DNA of 64,000 nt from Siminovitchia acidinfaciens (GTDB taxonomy: Bacteria; Bacillota; Bacilli; Bacillales; Bacillaceae_C). Of the stretch, positions 26,104-34,990 are shown piece after piece. The notes under the pieces are model-generated. The model ran no database searches. It saw only the letters and a program-made list of their open reading frames with translations, and was not told the origin of the DNA. Made by a program: the position numbers and the translations under genes. The DNA lies in assembly GCF_003605385.1 (NCBI RefSeq), contig NZ_QYTV02000010.1, positions 84,779-148,778 of the forward strand, in the 5' to 3' direction. The number at the start of each line of letters is the position of its first letter. Position 1 is the first letter of the stretch.

Positions 26104-26128
26104 CTGTCACTCCCCGAATTTTGTCGAA
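26104..26128. repeat. Short dispersed repeat, copy 1 (TGTCACTCCC family)
   Basis: CTGTCACTCCCCGAATTTTG followed by TCGAA, lying just upstream of the DUF4317 gene. Related copies are at 28774, 33502 and 55381. Confidence 0.65.
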
Positions 26129-26381
26129 ATAAAAAAAGGGAATCTACCCTGCCATAGACACTCCCTTATTATATCAACATTATTCATCAATCTACTTTTT
26201 AATTTATTGTTTTACTTTTTCATTTACAATAAACAATTCTCATTTAACTTAAAACAATGCATCTTATCCATTAATAGCCGCTTATTTATTATTTCTTAAT
26301 TGTTTAAATTTACTGCACCTATCATTAACAAACTATGAGTCAATTCACACTATACTATTCCACATTATAATAAGCATCTAA

Positions 26382-26396
26382 TTAAAATAATTCTAA
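26382..26396 (+). promoter_or_regulatory. Upstream PerR-like box of ahpC
   Basis: TTAAAATAATTCTAA matches 13 of 15 positions of the PerR consensus TTATAATNATTATAA. It ends eight bases before the -35 element. A perfect half-site TTATAAT lies about 15 bases further upstream. The surrounding 449-base gap is otherwise AT-rich and empty. Confidence 0.55.
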
Positions 26397-26403
26397 TTAA
26401 CTG

Positions 26404-26443
26404 TTGACAAATAATAATATCACCTATATAATAATAATTGTAA
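26404..26443 (+). promoter_or_regulatory. ahpCF promoter with overlapping PerR box
   Basis: A consensus sigma-A promoter, TTGACA at 26404 and TATAAT at 26427, has 17-base spacing. TAATAATAATTGTAA at 26429-26443 overlaps the -10 element and matches 13 of 15 PerR positions. Bound PerR would block transcription until peroxide oxidises it, as known for ahpCF in Bacillus. Confidence 0.8.
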
Positions 26444-26520
26444 ATAAGTAATCACTATAGATAGTTTAGTGATATAGAGCTCACTAACTATCAAAATACA
26501 TCTTAGGAGGAACTTATATT

Positions 26521-27084
26521 ATGTCTCTTATTGGAAAACAGGTAGAACCATTTACAGCACAGGCTTACAAAAACGGTGATTTTATTGAGGTAACAGATGA
26601 AAATCTGAAAGGTCATTGGAGCGTTGTTTGCTTCTATCCTGCAGACTTCACTTTTGTTTGCCCAACTGAACTGGAAGATTTGCAAGATCAATATCCTGCA
26701 CTGCAAGAACTCGGCGTAGAAGTTTTCTCTGTTTCAAGAGATTCTCATTTTACTCATAAAGCATGGCACGATACATCCGAAACTATCGGTAAAATCACTT
26801 ATGCAATGATTGGTGATCCTGCCCACAAACTTTCTCAAATGTTTGAAGTGTTTGTTGAAGAGGAAGGCCGCGCAGACCGCGGAACATTCATCATCGATCC
26901 AGACGGAGTCATCCAAGCGGTTGAAATCAATGCTGAAGGCATCGGACGTGACGCAAGTACTCTAATTGACAAAATTAAAGCGGCACAATATGTGCGCAAC
27001 AATCCTGGCGAAGTCTGCCCGGCAAAATGGAAAGAAGGCTCTGAAACACTTAAGCCAAGCCTAGACCTTGTAGGTAAAATTTAA
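26521..27084 (+). CDS. ahpC: Alkyl hydroperoxide reductase subunit C (peroxiredoxin)
   Basis: AhpC is a cytoplasmic 2-Cys peroxiredoxin that reduces hydrogen peroxide and organic hydroperoxides. The peroxidatic Cys47 is in FTFVCPTE and the resolving Cys166 in EVCPAKW; the length of 187 residues is standard. The start has an AGGAGG site. It is the first gene of ahpCF, with ahpF 12 bases downstream. The PerR boxes over its promoter indicate peroxide induction. Confidence 0.97.
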   Translation: MSLIGKQVEPFTAQAYKNGDFIEVTDENLKGHWSVVCFYPADFTFVCPTELEDLQDQYPALQELGVEVFSVSRDSHFTHKAWHDTSETIGKITYAMIGDPAHKLSQMFEVFVEEEGRADRGTFIIDPDGVIQAVEINAEGIGRDASTLIDKIKAAQYVRNNPGEVCPAKWKEGSETLKPSLDLVGKI

Positions 27085-27096
27085 GGAGTGCAATAA

Positions 27097-28626
27097 ATGA
27101 TACTGGATACAGATATTAAGGAACAACTTAGACAATATCTACAATTGATGGAAAACGATATACTGTTAAAAGTCAGCGCAGGGACCGATGATATATCAAA
27201 AGACATGCTGGCTCTGATGGACGAGCTGACAGCCATGTCTTCCAAAATAAAAGTAGAGAAAACAACATTGGACAGAACACCTAGTTTCAGTGTCAACCGT
27301 ATTGGAGAAGATACCGGCGTAGCTTTTGCCGGTATCCCTCTTGGACACGAATTCACTTCCCTCGTTCTGGCTTTGCTTCAGGTGAGCGGACGAGCTCCAA
27401 AAGTGGATCAGAAAGCGATTGACCGAGTGAAGAGCTTAGAAGGCGAATACCACTTTGAAACTTATGTGAGCCTGAGCTGCAACAACTGCCCTGATGTTGT
27501 ACAGGCACTGAATGTGATGAGCGTTCTCAATCCCGGCATTACGCATACGATGATTGACGGCGCCGCTTTTAAAGAAGAAGTGGAAAGCAAAGGCATCATG
27601 GCTGTACCGACTGTTTATCTAAACGGAGAAGAATTTGGCGGCGGCCGCATGACACTTGAAGAGATTCTTGCAAAAATGGGCAGTACAGTTGACCCCGCCG
27701 AACTATCTGCCAAGGAGCCGTTTGATGTGCTCGTTGTTGGCGGCGGTCCAGCGGGCGCCAGTGCAGCTGTCTATGCCGCACGTAAAGGTATTCGGACAGG
27801 TGTTGTGGCTGAGCGCTTCGGCGGCCAGGTGATGGACACCGTCGGCATTGAGAACTTTATTAGTGTGACGCGGACGGAAGGCTCCAAGCTTGCGGCAAGC
27901 CTCGAAGAACATGTCAAACAATATGACGTTGACATCATGAATTCACAGCGTGCGAAACGTTTGGAAAAGAAGGACTTCATTGAGATTGAACTTGAAAACG
28001 GTGCTGTTCTCAAGAGTAAAGCTGTGGTCCTTTCAACAGGTGCCCGCTGGCGCAATGTCGGCGTCCCAGGCGAAGCGGAGTTCAAAAACAAAGGTGTCGC
28101 CTACTGCCCTCACTGTGACGGACCATTGTTTGAAGGAAAAGACATAGCCGTCATTGGCGGCGGAAACTCCGGTATTGAAGCGGCGATTGATTTGGCAGGT
28201 ATTGTGAAGCATGTAACTGTTCTTGAATTTGCGCCGGAGCTGAAGGCTGACTCTGTATTGCAAGAGCGCCTTTACAGCCTTCCGAATGTAACGGTGATCA
28301 AAAACGCGCAAACAAAAGAAATTACCGGTACTGACAAAGTAGATGGCATTACCTACGTTGACCGCGAAACAGGAGAAGAACATCATATAGAATTGCAAGG
28401 TGTGTTTGTACAGATTGGCCTTGTGCCAAATACTGATTGGTTAGGTGACACAATTGAACGCACGAGAATGGGTGAAATTGTGGTAGACAAGCAAGGTGCT
28501 ACGAGCATTCCTGGTGTATTTGCTGCGGGCGACTGTACAGACAGTGCCTATAAGCAAATTATCATATCGATGGGATCAGGTGCTACCGCTGCCTTGGGTG
28601 CATTCGATTATCTCGTCCGAAATTAA
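27097..28626 (+). CDS. ahpF: Alkyl hydroperoxide reductase subunit F
   Basis: AhpF transfers electrons from NADH through FAD and two disulfide centres to AhpC. Of its 509 residues, the N-terminal part (about 1-200) is two thioredoxin-like folds with the CNNC centre at 128-131. The FAD site is [14 protein letters not shown] at 211-224, the CPHC redox centre is at 337-340, and the NADH site is [24 protein letters not shown] and the GVFAAGDCT flavin-binding segment complete the thioredoxin-reductase-like part. It is co-transcribed with ahpC. Confidence 0.97.
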   Translation: MILDTDIKEQLRQYLQLMENDILLKVSAGTDDISKDMLALMDELTAMSSKIKVEKTTLDRTPSFSVNRIGEDTGVAFAGIPLGHEFTSLVLALLQVSGRAPKVDQKAIDRVKSLEGEYHFETYVSLSCNNCPDVVQALNVMSVLNPGITHTMIDGAAFKEEVESKGIMAVPTVYLNGEEFGGGRMTLEEILAKMGSTVDPAELSAKEPFDVLVVGGGPAGASAAVYAARKGIRTGVVAERFGGQVMDTVGIENFISVTRTEGSKLAASLEEHVKQYDVDIMNSQRAKRLEKKDFIEIELENGAVLKSKAVVLSTGARWRNVGVPGEAEFKNKGVAYCPHCDGPLFEGKDIAVIGGGNSGIEAAIDLAGIVKHVTVLEFAPELKADSVLQERLYSLPNVTVIKNAQTKEITGTDKVDGITYVDRETGEEHHIELQGVFVQIGLVPNTDWLGDTIERTRMGEIVVDKQGATSIPGVFAAGDCTDSAYKQIIISMGSGATAALGAFDYLVRN

Positions 28627-28722
28627 CCCTGTATCATAAGCTGAGGACCATCAAAATTCCCCCGAGTCGAAAAAAATCAACTCCCTGGTACTTCAGCTTA
28701 TTTTATATAGATCCCCTTTCTG

Positions 28723-28762
28723 AAAATCACTATCCACTCGACCAGCTGGGTAGTGATTTTTT
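28723..28762 (+). terminator. Terminator downstream of ahpF
   Basis: The stem AAAATCACTA/TAGTGATTTT is followed by T-rich sequence. A weaker dyad (TAAGCTGA/TTCAGCTTA with TTTT) precedes it at about 28637-28704, so ahpCF has tandem terminators. Confidence 0.8.
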
Positions 28763-28773
28763 GGTGCTTTTTT

Positions 28774-28803
28774 AGTGCCTGACGCTCCCCGAATTATGTC
28801 GAA
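28774..28803. repeat. Short dispersed repeat, copy 2 (TGTCACTCCC family)
   Basis: AGTGCCTGACGCTCCCCGAA followed by TTATGTCGAA, directly after the ahpF terminator. The gap from here to 29280 shows no convincing gene; small open frames there lack ribosome binding sites. Confidence 0.65.
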
Positions 28804-29342
28804 AGCGGGCCTGATTGAGGGTCAGACGGTCAAGTGTAGTTCAAAAAAAGCTAGTCCTTATCCTGCTTGCTGAAAGTAAAAAAGAGTTCTGTTTTGGTCA
28901 CTCCCTTTATAACAACACTGTTGTTGATTCTACTTATTCTTCAACAATTAAACTGGGAAAAGCTCCATTAACAGGCACCTTGCCCCTCCTTCCGAAAAAG
29001 GAATATACCGTAAAAATTGAAAATATTTCCTGTCAAATTATCTTCTATTCGCTCGCTTAAGTTTGAAGCTGACAGACTAATCTTGCCCTCAATTTGTGTC
29101 AGCATCTGCTTCATCCATTTAAAATTATTAGCCTTACATAAGTTTAAAACTTACGTTTTTATTCATTTTCCGCATCATTTCCCACACTTATTGCACTTTT
29201 GGGAATTTTGCTTAATATTGTCGAAGAGAAACAGTACCATTTGCCTAAGAGCTAAATTATAATAATTTCATGAGGTGTTCTATATAACGAATGCGGCCGC
29301 GTTTTTAAACGAACATCTATTGATAGAGAAAGAAAACCAGAT

Positions 29343-29443
29343 CCGGAGTTAAGGGACGCTATGACGCATAGTCTTTATGTGGACACTTGGACTATGTTGA
29401 GCGAGTAGTGTAACCGGCCCTCTTGTTTAAAATTAAGAGGAGG
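29343..29443 (+). ncRNA. Structured 5' leader with ribosome-site-sequestering hairpin
   Basis: An outer stem CCGG-AG-TTA (29343-29351) pairs with TAACCGG (29411-29417). Inside it, CATAG (29367-29371) can pair either with CTATG at 29359-29363 or with CTATG at 29392-29396, two exclusive structures. Immediately after the outer stem, CCTCTT (29419-29424) pairs with AAGAGG (29435-29440) and covers the AGAGGAGG ribosome binding site of the next gene. This looks like a translational switch. I do not recognise it as a known riboswitch class; the cyclic-di-GMP and cyclic-di-AMP consensus elements are absent. Confidence 0.5.
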
Positions 29444-29451
29444 AAAAGTGA

Positions 29452-30588
29452 ATGTTATCAAAAAAGGTTATTTCTACTATTGCAGCCAGTTCGCTAATCT
29501 TTTGTCTAGGCAGTGCAGTAAGCGCCGCCCCAAAAAATGATGGGAAACCAACTGGCCGAACCGAACAAAATGTTCAGTCTGGCGTCGTTTCTTTTGAAGA
29601 TGTAACTGTACCTAGATATGCAGAGGAGATACAGTTAACCGGAACAGTTGTCATTGATGGACCCCAATTAGTCGTAGCAATTCCTGGATCAACAAACACA
29701 GTCGTCACCAAAATTGGAGATAAGACATGGCGGTATGAAGCAACCGTCGATGTCTCCGCCATGCAAGGCGATGCAGAGCTGGAGATTTCAGCATATACGA
29801 TATACGCCAATGGGAAGCCCGCTGGCAGCGTCCATACAAGCGCTCCCGTGGCAACCCAAAAAATTCACGTCCCTTATATAACATCTACAGTTGCAGAAAA
29901 CACAGAATGGGTTGCGTATGACCGCTCAAGCAATCAATTCACATTGTCGTATGACGAAGTTGAAAATTGGTCAGTGGGTGACCCTGTAGTTACGGGGAAA
30001 ACATTGGCTGTGAACGGAACAGATGATACAGTGGCAGTTCTAGATAAAGAACTTACAGTCCCTGCCGCCATTCAATACTTTACTTTTTCATCGGATGATC
30101 CGACTTGGGATTTCGATTCAAACACCGGCACCTATACTGCCACATTTAACATTTTAATTACGGATAGTAAAGGAAATATCAGTACCGAATCAGTAACAAA
30201 ATCCGGCTTAACACCAAGAGAAGAAACCACAGTCTCACACACTCTTTCTGATGGTTTCGGCACAATCACAAAAACCCATCAAGTTACAGCGCCGGAAGCT
30301 CCGGTTGTTGGAGTGGTTCCTGTTGAGTTAAGGGATCTGGAATTGACCCTAGTATCTCACAATAACAATCAATTTAGAGTAAGAGCATCATATACCATCG
30401 TCTATTCTGATGGTTCGACAGAGAACATAAGTAACGATGATTTAAAAGGCGGTAATATCGGGAAACCGAATACACAAGGCCAAAATTCATCAAAAGATTA
30501 CACTATTAGCGAATTTGTTTACACTGTTACAGTACACTACGACCCTACTACACAAACCTATTCTGCAACTGCTGTTTCGAAAAATTGA
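29452..30588 (+). CDS. Secreted protein of unknown function
   Basis: This 378-residue protein has a clear signal peptide: basic MLSKK, a hydrophobic core, and a likely cleavage after SAVSA at about residue 25. The mature part is rich in Thr, Ser, Val and Asp and predicted to be mostly beta strand. It has segments like TGTVVIDGPQLVVAIPG and SNTGTYTATFNILITDSKGN that recall extracellular beta-sandwich modules, but no named domain is recognised. There is no LPXTG or membrane anchor, so it is probably released or loosely wall-bound. Translation appears to be controlled by the structured leader just upstream. A terminator follows, so it is monocistronic. Confidence 0.8.
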   Translation: MLSKKVISTIAASSLIFCLGSAVSAAPKNDGKPTGRTEQNVQSGVVSFEDVTVPRYAEEIQLTGTVVIDGPQLVVAIPGSTNTVVTKIGDKTWRYEATVDVSAMQGDAELEISAYTIYANGKPAGSVHTSAPVATQKIHVPYITSTVAENTEWVAYDRSSNQFTLSYDEVENWSVGDPVVTGKTLAVNGTDDTVAVLDKELTVPAAIQYFTFSSDDPTWDFDSNTGTYTATFNILITDSKGNISTESVTKSGLTPREETTVSHTLSDGFGTITKTHQVTAPEAPVVGVVPVELRDLELTLVSHNNNQFRVRASYTIVYSDGSTENISNDDLKGGNIGKPNTQGQNSSKDYTISEFVYTVTVHYDPTTQTYSATAVSKN

Positions 30589-30596
30589 TCATAGAT

Positions 30597-30625
30597 GGGG
30601 CTGGTTTATATACTAGCCCTTTTCT
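30597..30625 (+). terminator. Terminator of the secreted protein gene
   Basis: The stem GGGCT/AGCCC, extended by GTTTATATAC pairing in the loop, is followed by TTTT. Confidence 0.75.
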
Positions 30626-30648
30626 CGTGCTTCAAATTCCAAAAATAT

Positions 30649-30683
30649 AAGAGCAGGCCATTTTTTACAGCCCACTCTTGTTT
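30649..30683 (-). terminator. Terminator of the GDSL hydrolase gene
   Basis: On the minus strand AAGAG-TG-GGC pairs with GCC-TG-CTCTT, followed by ATATTTTT. It lies just after the stop codon at 30692. Confidence 0.65.
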
Positions 30684-30691
30684 CCTTATTA

Positions 30692-31411
30692 TTAATTCTT
30701 ACTTTTATCAATGTTTTTCCAGAACTCTTTCGCCACCAGTTGATAGCCTTCTTTACTTAGATGGATGTTGGATGGGTTTGGAAGATAAACTTCATAGTGT
30801 TTGGCTATTATTTTTTCTGTAGGAACAAAGGTATCGCCATTCGCAGCGGCTCTTGATTCAATAACCTGATTCAAAGTGCCCAACAATGGCAGCAGCGCAT
30901 CCTGTTGTTCTTGGGGATAGTGTGGGAATGGATTATAATAGCCCATCACATAAACCTTGGCTTTGGGATTCAGTTGGTCGATAGTGCTTAAAACAGCTTG
31001 TAAATTCACTGCCACAGTTCCCATTACAGCCGGTATTTGATCCGGGGTATTAAGAGCCTTCAGTAAATCATTTGCGCCGATATCAACCGTAATGAATTCA
31101 GCCTCTGTAATTTTCCCTTGTACATCTGCTCTTGTAAGTACATCTTGCATCAGGTGTGTTGAGGTATATCCGGGTACTCCAAAGTTCGTATAACCGACAG
31201 TATACTGCGACTGTTCAAAACGGCTGACCAGATAATCAGCGTAACCCAAGTCAAGTCCACCAGTAGGGGTCATTCCTGCTGCTAAAGAGTCACCCAGAGC
31301 AACATAATCCACTACCTTTTTATCCGGACCTTTTGCAAATGCTGTCAGCGGTAAAAAAACGACTATAACCGCGGCTAATAAACAACTGGCAAATCTCCTC
31401 TTCATTTCCAT
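30692..31411 (-). CDS. Secreted GDSL/SGNH-type lipase or esterase
   Basis: This exported SGNH hydrolase has 239 residues. It has a signal peptide of about 27 residues (cut after TAFA), block I ALGDSLAAG with the nucleophile Ser, and block III IGANDLLK. Block V is NPSNIHLSKEGY, with the catalytic His but Ser in place of the usual Asp three residues before it. B. subtilis relatives act on lipids or esters in the wall or spore. I use the ATG at 31411 because an AAAGGG site is nine bases before it; the frame has a TTG one codon earlier. It converges with the secreted protein gene. Confidence 0.85.
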   Translation of the reverse strand: MEMKRRFASCLLAAVIVVFLPLTAFAKGPDKKVVDYVALGDSLAAGMTPTGGLDLGYADYLVSRFEQSQYTVGYTNFGVPGYTSTHLMQDVLTRADVQGKITEAEFITVDIGANDLLKALNTPDQIPAVMGTVAVNLQAVLSTIDQLNPKAKVYVMGYYNPFPHYPQEQQDALLPLLGTLNQVIESRAAANGDTFVPTEKIIAKHYEVYLPNPSNIHLSKEGYQLVAKEFWKNIDKSKN

Positions 31412-31711
31412 CAACCAACACCCTTTCCGTTCCCTATTAAGAACAACTTCATTATAACAAGAGAACTAGTTTTTTTCATTACCTTATTTGAAAGAGATTC
31501 AAGAAATCCCGATTGTTAGTTATAGAAACGGTTTTTGTAATAGGACTAAAAATTCTCTAGGGATACATCATTTTTTAAAAACTGACCCCTACAAATTATT
31601 AAAAAGTGGCACTTTCAAAGAGACCACAGGTTTGCTAAATTATCAGTAAATACAAAGAAACATGGAACACTATACTTAATACCTATTAAATAGCAAAGAA
31701 AGAAGGTCTTC

Positions 31712-32254
31712 ATGATGGAAAGAACAGCAACGTATTCAGGTTCCAGAACTAAAACTTTTGATCTCATCATAACGTCCATGCTGACGGCGCTCGTCTTCGT
31801 GGCCACCATGCTCTTAAATATTAAACTGCCTATTTCGATAAATGGCGGCCTCGTTCACCTTGGCTCAGCCATGCTTTTCATCTCAGCCATTGTATTCGGG
31901 CCGAAAAAGGGTGCATTCGCCGGGGCTGTTGGTATGGGGTTGTTTGACCTGGTGTCCGGCTGGGCATTATGGGCCCCTATTACTATTCTAACCCGCGCTT
32001 TGCAGGGCTATATCGTTGGAAAAATCGCTTGGTCCAAAGGCCGCAACGGAAACAGCATTGCATACAACCTATTTGGAATCATCCTTTCGGTTCCTCCAAT
32101 GATTGCCGGCTATTACCTTTGGGAAAGCATCATCTATGGCAACTGGATTGTACCCTTGACGTCCATTCCTGGGGACATCTTGCAAAGTGTCATCGGCATC
32201 GCGGTCGCTATTCCAGTTTGTATCGTTTTGAAGAAAATTCCTGCTTTCAAATAG
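31712..32254 (+). CDS. ECF transporter S-component (vitamin type, substrate unknown)
   Basis: This 180-residue membrane protein has five or six helices with the typical S-component start, ITSMLTALVFVATMLLNIKLP, and a conserved VFGPKKGAFAGAVGMGLFDLVSGW stretch. It would capture a vitamin or precursor and share the general ECF energising module (EcfA, EcfA', EcfT) encoded elsewhere. The ATG follows an AAGAAGG site. The roughly 300-base gap upstream contains small dyads (TAGGG/CCCTA near 31556-31593 and AAAGTG/CACTTT near 31604-31615). I could not fit a known vitamin riboswitch to them, so the substrate is open. Confidence 0.8.
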   Translation: MMERTATYSGSRTKTFDLIITSMLTALVFVATMLLNIKLPISINGGLVHLGSAMLFISAIVFGPKKGAFAGAVGMGLFDLVSGWALWAPITILTRALQGYIVGKIAWSKGRNGNSIAYNLFGIILSVPPMIAGYYLWESIIYGNWIVPLTSIPGDILQSVIGIAVAIPVCIVLKKIPAFK

Positions 32255-32301
32255 GTGTCATTGCTCGAGTTCTGTTGAAAAAGAACCGTAAGGCATCAAA
32301 A

Positions 32302-32352
32302 AACAGCTATAACCTGAAAAGTCTTAGACTTCATGGTTATAGCTGTTTTTTA
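32302..32352 (+). terminator. Terminator of the ECF S-component gene
   Basis: A 13-pair stem AACAGCTATAACC/GGTTATAGCTGTT is followed by TTTT. Confidence 0.9.
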
Positions 32353-32373
32353 CACCGTCCTTGCCCAGACGCT

Positions 32374-32889
32374 TTACTTGGAAGGCGGCAAGGTAATGGA
32401 TTGCTTAAGGTCGGTTTGCAAGTTTTGAAATGTTTCCTTACCAAAAAATGCATCCGCTTTGTTCTCTATCTCTGTTAGAATCTCGTCATTTTCCCGAAGT
32501 GTTTCGCGAATTCTGTCTACAATCCGCACCGCGTCTGCCCCACTGATTTGCTTAGTGACCCGTTCCAGAAGAACCTTTGTATCAACAGAAAACTTCCGCG
32601 CAAAGCTATGGCACCTGACAATATTATGCCGGAGAAACTCAGAATATTCAGGTGTAAAATTACGTCGGATACAACCCCTCATCCCAGCATAACCATAGGA
32701 AACTTCCGAAGCAGCGCGATAAAATAATATCATCCCATCCGCATGACTTGATTCAGGATTCAATCTTAGTTCCGTTATATACGAAACTAAACGCATCACC
32801 ACTACTGTTCCTTTCTCGGTCGCTTCCCACCATTCCAACAAGCGCTTTTTCTGCACTTCACTCATTTGAACGGAAGATTGATGCGGCAT
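32374..32889 (-). CDS. Unknown protein, downstream member of a paralogous pair
   Basis: This 171-residue soluble, mostly helical protein has no recognised domain. Its central segment VSYGYAGMRGCIRRNF resembles IGYGFDAVRGTIERV in the neighbouring protein encoded at 32917-33402. The general order of helices also agrees, so the two look like diverged paralogues. The genes are 27 bases apart on the same strand and probably form an operon. There is no signal peptide or membrane segment. Function cannot be stated. Confidence 0.65.
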   Translation of the reverse strand: MPHQSSVQMSEVQKKRLLEWWEATEKGTVVVMRLVSYITELRLNPESSHADGMILFYRAASEVSYGYAGMRGCIRRNFTPEYSEFLRHNIVRCHSFARKFSVDTKVLLERVTKQISGADAVRIVDRIRETLRENDEILTEIENKADAFFGKETFQNLQTDLKQSITLPPSK

Positions 32890-32916
32890 TCCCTTCTCTC
32901 CCTTTAAGTAATCAGC

Positions 32917-33402
32917 CTATAGGCGTGGAATAGCTTGAACGTTTTGAACGCGTTTCAAGATGACATTCCACTCCGTTCCCAAAAGGGCCTTTCCAAACTG
33001 ATTAGCCTCATTAATTTTTTGAGCAATCTGCTTGTTTAAAAGCCGACTTTGCTCAATTAAATAATAGGTATCCGGTGTCGCTTCTTTTGCTACCAACTCA
33101 AAATTGGGACCCATTTGTATTTCACTAATTCGCAATGTATCCAGATCAAAAACAAGCATTTCTTTTACAAGAGAAATCATTTCACCCTTGCGAACCCGTT
33201 CAATCGTCCCTCTGACCGCATCAAATCCGTAGCCGATATCAGCCACAGTCGCATGATACGGATTCAATCCCGGCGCATTCCGCAACGAAGGTATCAATCG
33301 AAAGCCAGTCGTAATGGAACAAACCACTTCCTTGGCAGCCATCCCTTGGTCTAAAGCAGCGTCTATCGCATCAAGGTAACCATTCCATTGACTCCTCCCC
33401 AT
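32917..33402 (-). CDS. Unknown protein, upstream member of a paralogous pair
   Basis: This 161-residue soluble, helical protein has no named domain. It has the YGFxAVRGxIxRV-type segment shared with the following gene product. I start it at the ATG at 33402 (MGRSQWNGYLDAIDAAL), preceded by a GGGGG run. The frame continues 18 codons upstream into sequence that looks non-coding. It is followed by its paralogue after 27 bases. Both might form a heteromer; this is speculation based on their linkage. Confidence 0.6.
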   Translation of the reverse strand: MGRSQWNGYLDAIDAALDQGMAAKEVVCSITTGFRLIPSLRNAPGLNPYHATVADIGYGFDAVRGTIERVRKGEMISLVKEMLVFDLDTLRISEIQMGPNFELVAKEATPDTYYLIEQSRLLNKQIAQKINEANQFGKALLGTEWNVILKRVQNVQAIPRL

Positions 33403-33501
33403 TTCAAAAGAGCCCCCTTCTTCCGAACATCTTCGGCCCCTTAAATATGCCTTCAAGGTAAAATATTCGGTCCTACTCTGTCCTTATGATTAATTTTAGG
33501 T

Positions 33502-33531
33502 AAGTGTTGTCACTCCCTGATTTTTATCGAA
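33502..33531. repeat. Short dispersed repeat, copy 3 (TGTCACTCCC family)
   Basis: AAGTGTTGTCACTCCCTGAT followed by TTTTATCGAA, between the unknown pair and the terminator of the amidase operon. Confidence 0.6.
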
Positions 33532-33538
33532 AATGCAG

Positions 33539-33586
33539 AAGCCGTATGACCACAGTATTATAATCTGTGGCCATACGGCTTTTTTA
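33539..33586 (-). terminator. Strong hairpin ending the cyclase-amidase operon
   Basis: A stem of about 16 pairs (AAGCCGTATG-A-CCACAG / CTGTGG-C-CATACGGCTT) lies at the end of the amidase gene. The T-run is better on the plus strand, so it may act in both directions. Confidence 0.7.
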
Positions 33587-34966
33587 TATAGTCTGTTCAA
33601 AAGCATAACCAACTCGATATAGCGTCTCTTCGTCATTGTCTCTTCCAATCAATTGAAAACCGATTGGCAAGCCTGTCCGCGTCATCCCGCACGGCACCGA
33701 AAGTGAAGGGGAACCAGTCAAATCTGTAATCCCCGTGAGTTTATTCAGTACTGAGAAAATATGAACTTTCTTATTATCACAAGTTATTTCTCTCGCGAAC
33801 AAATCCTTTTGGGTAATTGGGGTAACAGGCGTTAACAATGTATCCACCTGTTTCAAAGCTTCCTGGAAAATCAATTTTCCTTTTGCCTGCATCTCTTTTG
33901 CCTGGCGATATTCTTGCTGATTGATGTTTCTTCCAGATTCAAGCCGTTCCTTCACTTCGCCCTCTTCCATTTCATCCAACCTGCTCTTATAAACCTGATA
34001 GGCTTCATAAACCAAAACGATACGATGGGCCGTTCGTAGATCTTCCATATGATTCATTTTAACCTCGGTAACTTCAGCACCCAGCTTTTCAAACGCTGCT
34101 GCAGTTTGGACGATCTTACCCCGGATTTCATTTTCAGCAGATTCCACAAAAAAGCCTTTTGGAAGCCCAATCCGCGTTCCTTTAAGATTTCCATCCAAAC
34201 CTGCGAAAAGTTGTTCAAATGGTTGATTCAAGTCCTCTCCGAGCAAAGCCTTGAAAATCAGCATATTATCTTTCACATTTTTTGTAATAGGACCCACATG
34301 ATCAAGCGACGGTGCCAGCGGCTGAACGCCTTCCTTGCTAACCCGGCCGTATGTCGGCTTCATACCGACCACGTTACAAAAAGACGCTGGAATCCTAATG
34401 GAACCGCCAGTATCCGTACCAATGGCAGCCAAGCACATATGTGCGGCAACAGCTGCTGCTGACCCGCTGCTGGAGCCGCCTGTGATCTTTTCGTGATCAT
34501 ACGGATTTTTCACCGCACCGAAATAAGATTGATCGCCAGTTGTACCGAAAGCCAATTCGTGTGTGTTTAGTTTGCCGGTAATAATGGCACCGGCATCGAT
34601 TAAACGGTTCACTGCATCGGCATTCCTATCCGGTACAAAGTCTTTGAACAATCGGGATCCCATCGTTGTTCGGACGCCTTTTGTAAAAATCAAATCCTTG
34701 ATGCCAACGGGAATCCCATGAAGAAGGCCTCTATAGCTTCCTTTCATAATTTCCTCTTCGGCTGCGTACGCCTGTTTCAGCATATCTTCTTCAAGAATAG
34801 TGATGTAGGCATTGATCTGTGGGTTGGTCTTTTCTATATTAAGAATAGTTTCTTTTATGAGCTCTTTTGGCGATAGCTCCTTCGCTTTTATCATTGCTGC
34901 AATGCTGATTAAATCATTCTCCAGCACATTGTTTCTAAGCTGTTGGGTTGTACTCAATTTTTGCAT
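33584..34966 (-). CDS. Amidase, amidase-signature (GatA-like) family
   Basis: This 460-residue hydrolase has the Ser-cisSer-Lys triad of the amidase-signature family: Lys90 in GIPVGIKDL, Ser165 in GGSSSGSAAA and Ser189 in TDTGGSIR. It hydrolyses a carboxamide. It is not GatA of the tRNA amidotransferase, since gatC and gatB are absent and the neighbours are catabolic. It is the last gene of a five-gene run with a cyclase-family hydrolase, an NCS1 permease and two SDRs, behind a sigma-54 promoter. It probably performs a late hydrolytic step on an amide formed from a cyclic precursor. Confidence 0.88.
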   Translation of the reverse strand: MQKLSTTQQLRNNVLENDLISIAAMIKAKELSPKELIKETILNIEKTNPQINAYITILEEDMLKQAYAAEEEIMKGSYRGLLHGIPVGIKDLIFTKGVRTTMGSRLFKDFVPDRNADAVNRLIDAGAIITGKLNTHELAFGTTGDQSYFGAVKNPYDHEKITGGSSSGSAAAVAAHMCLAAIGTDTGGSIRIPASFCNVVGMKPTYGRVSKEGVQPLAPSLDHVGPITKNVKDNMLIFKALLGEDLNQPFEQLFAGLDGNLKGTRIGLPKGFFVESAENEIRGKIVQTAAAFEKLGAEVTEVKMNHMEDLRTAHRIVLVYEAYQVYKSRLDEMEEGEVKERLESGRNINQQEYRQAKEMQAKGKLIFQEALKQVDTLLTPVTPITQKDLFAREITCDNKKVHIFSVLNKLTGITDLTGSPSLSVPCGMTRTGLPIGFQLIGRDNDEETLYRVGYAFEQTI

Positions 34967-34990
34967 CTCCTAAACTAAACCTTTTCACAA

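Noticed and set aside
28815-29262. Small open frames between ahpF and the secreted protein gene
   Set aside because: They lack ribosome binding sites, overlap each other and have no recognisable protein features.
29340-29420. Cyclic-di-GMP (GEMM) riboswitch in front of the secreted protein gene
   Set aside because: A GGGACGC string is present, but the rest of the consensus, including the GCAAA segment and tetraloop hairpins, is absent.
31556-31615. preQ1 or other vitamin riboswitch before the ECF S-component gene
   Set aside because: Small dyads exist, but neither the loop sequence nor the A-rich tail fits a known class well enough.
33584-34966. gatA of the Glu-tRNA(Gln) amidotransferase
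   Set aside because: gatC and gatB are not adjacent; the gene is the end of a catabolic operon with a sigma-54 promoter.
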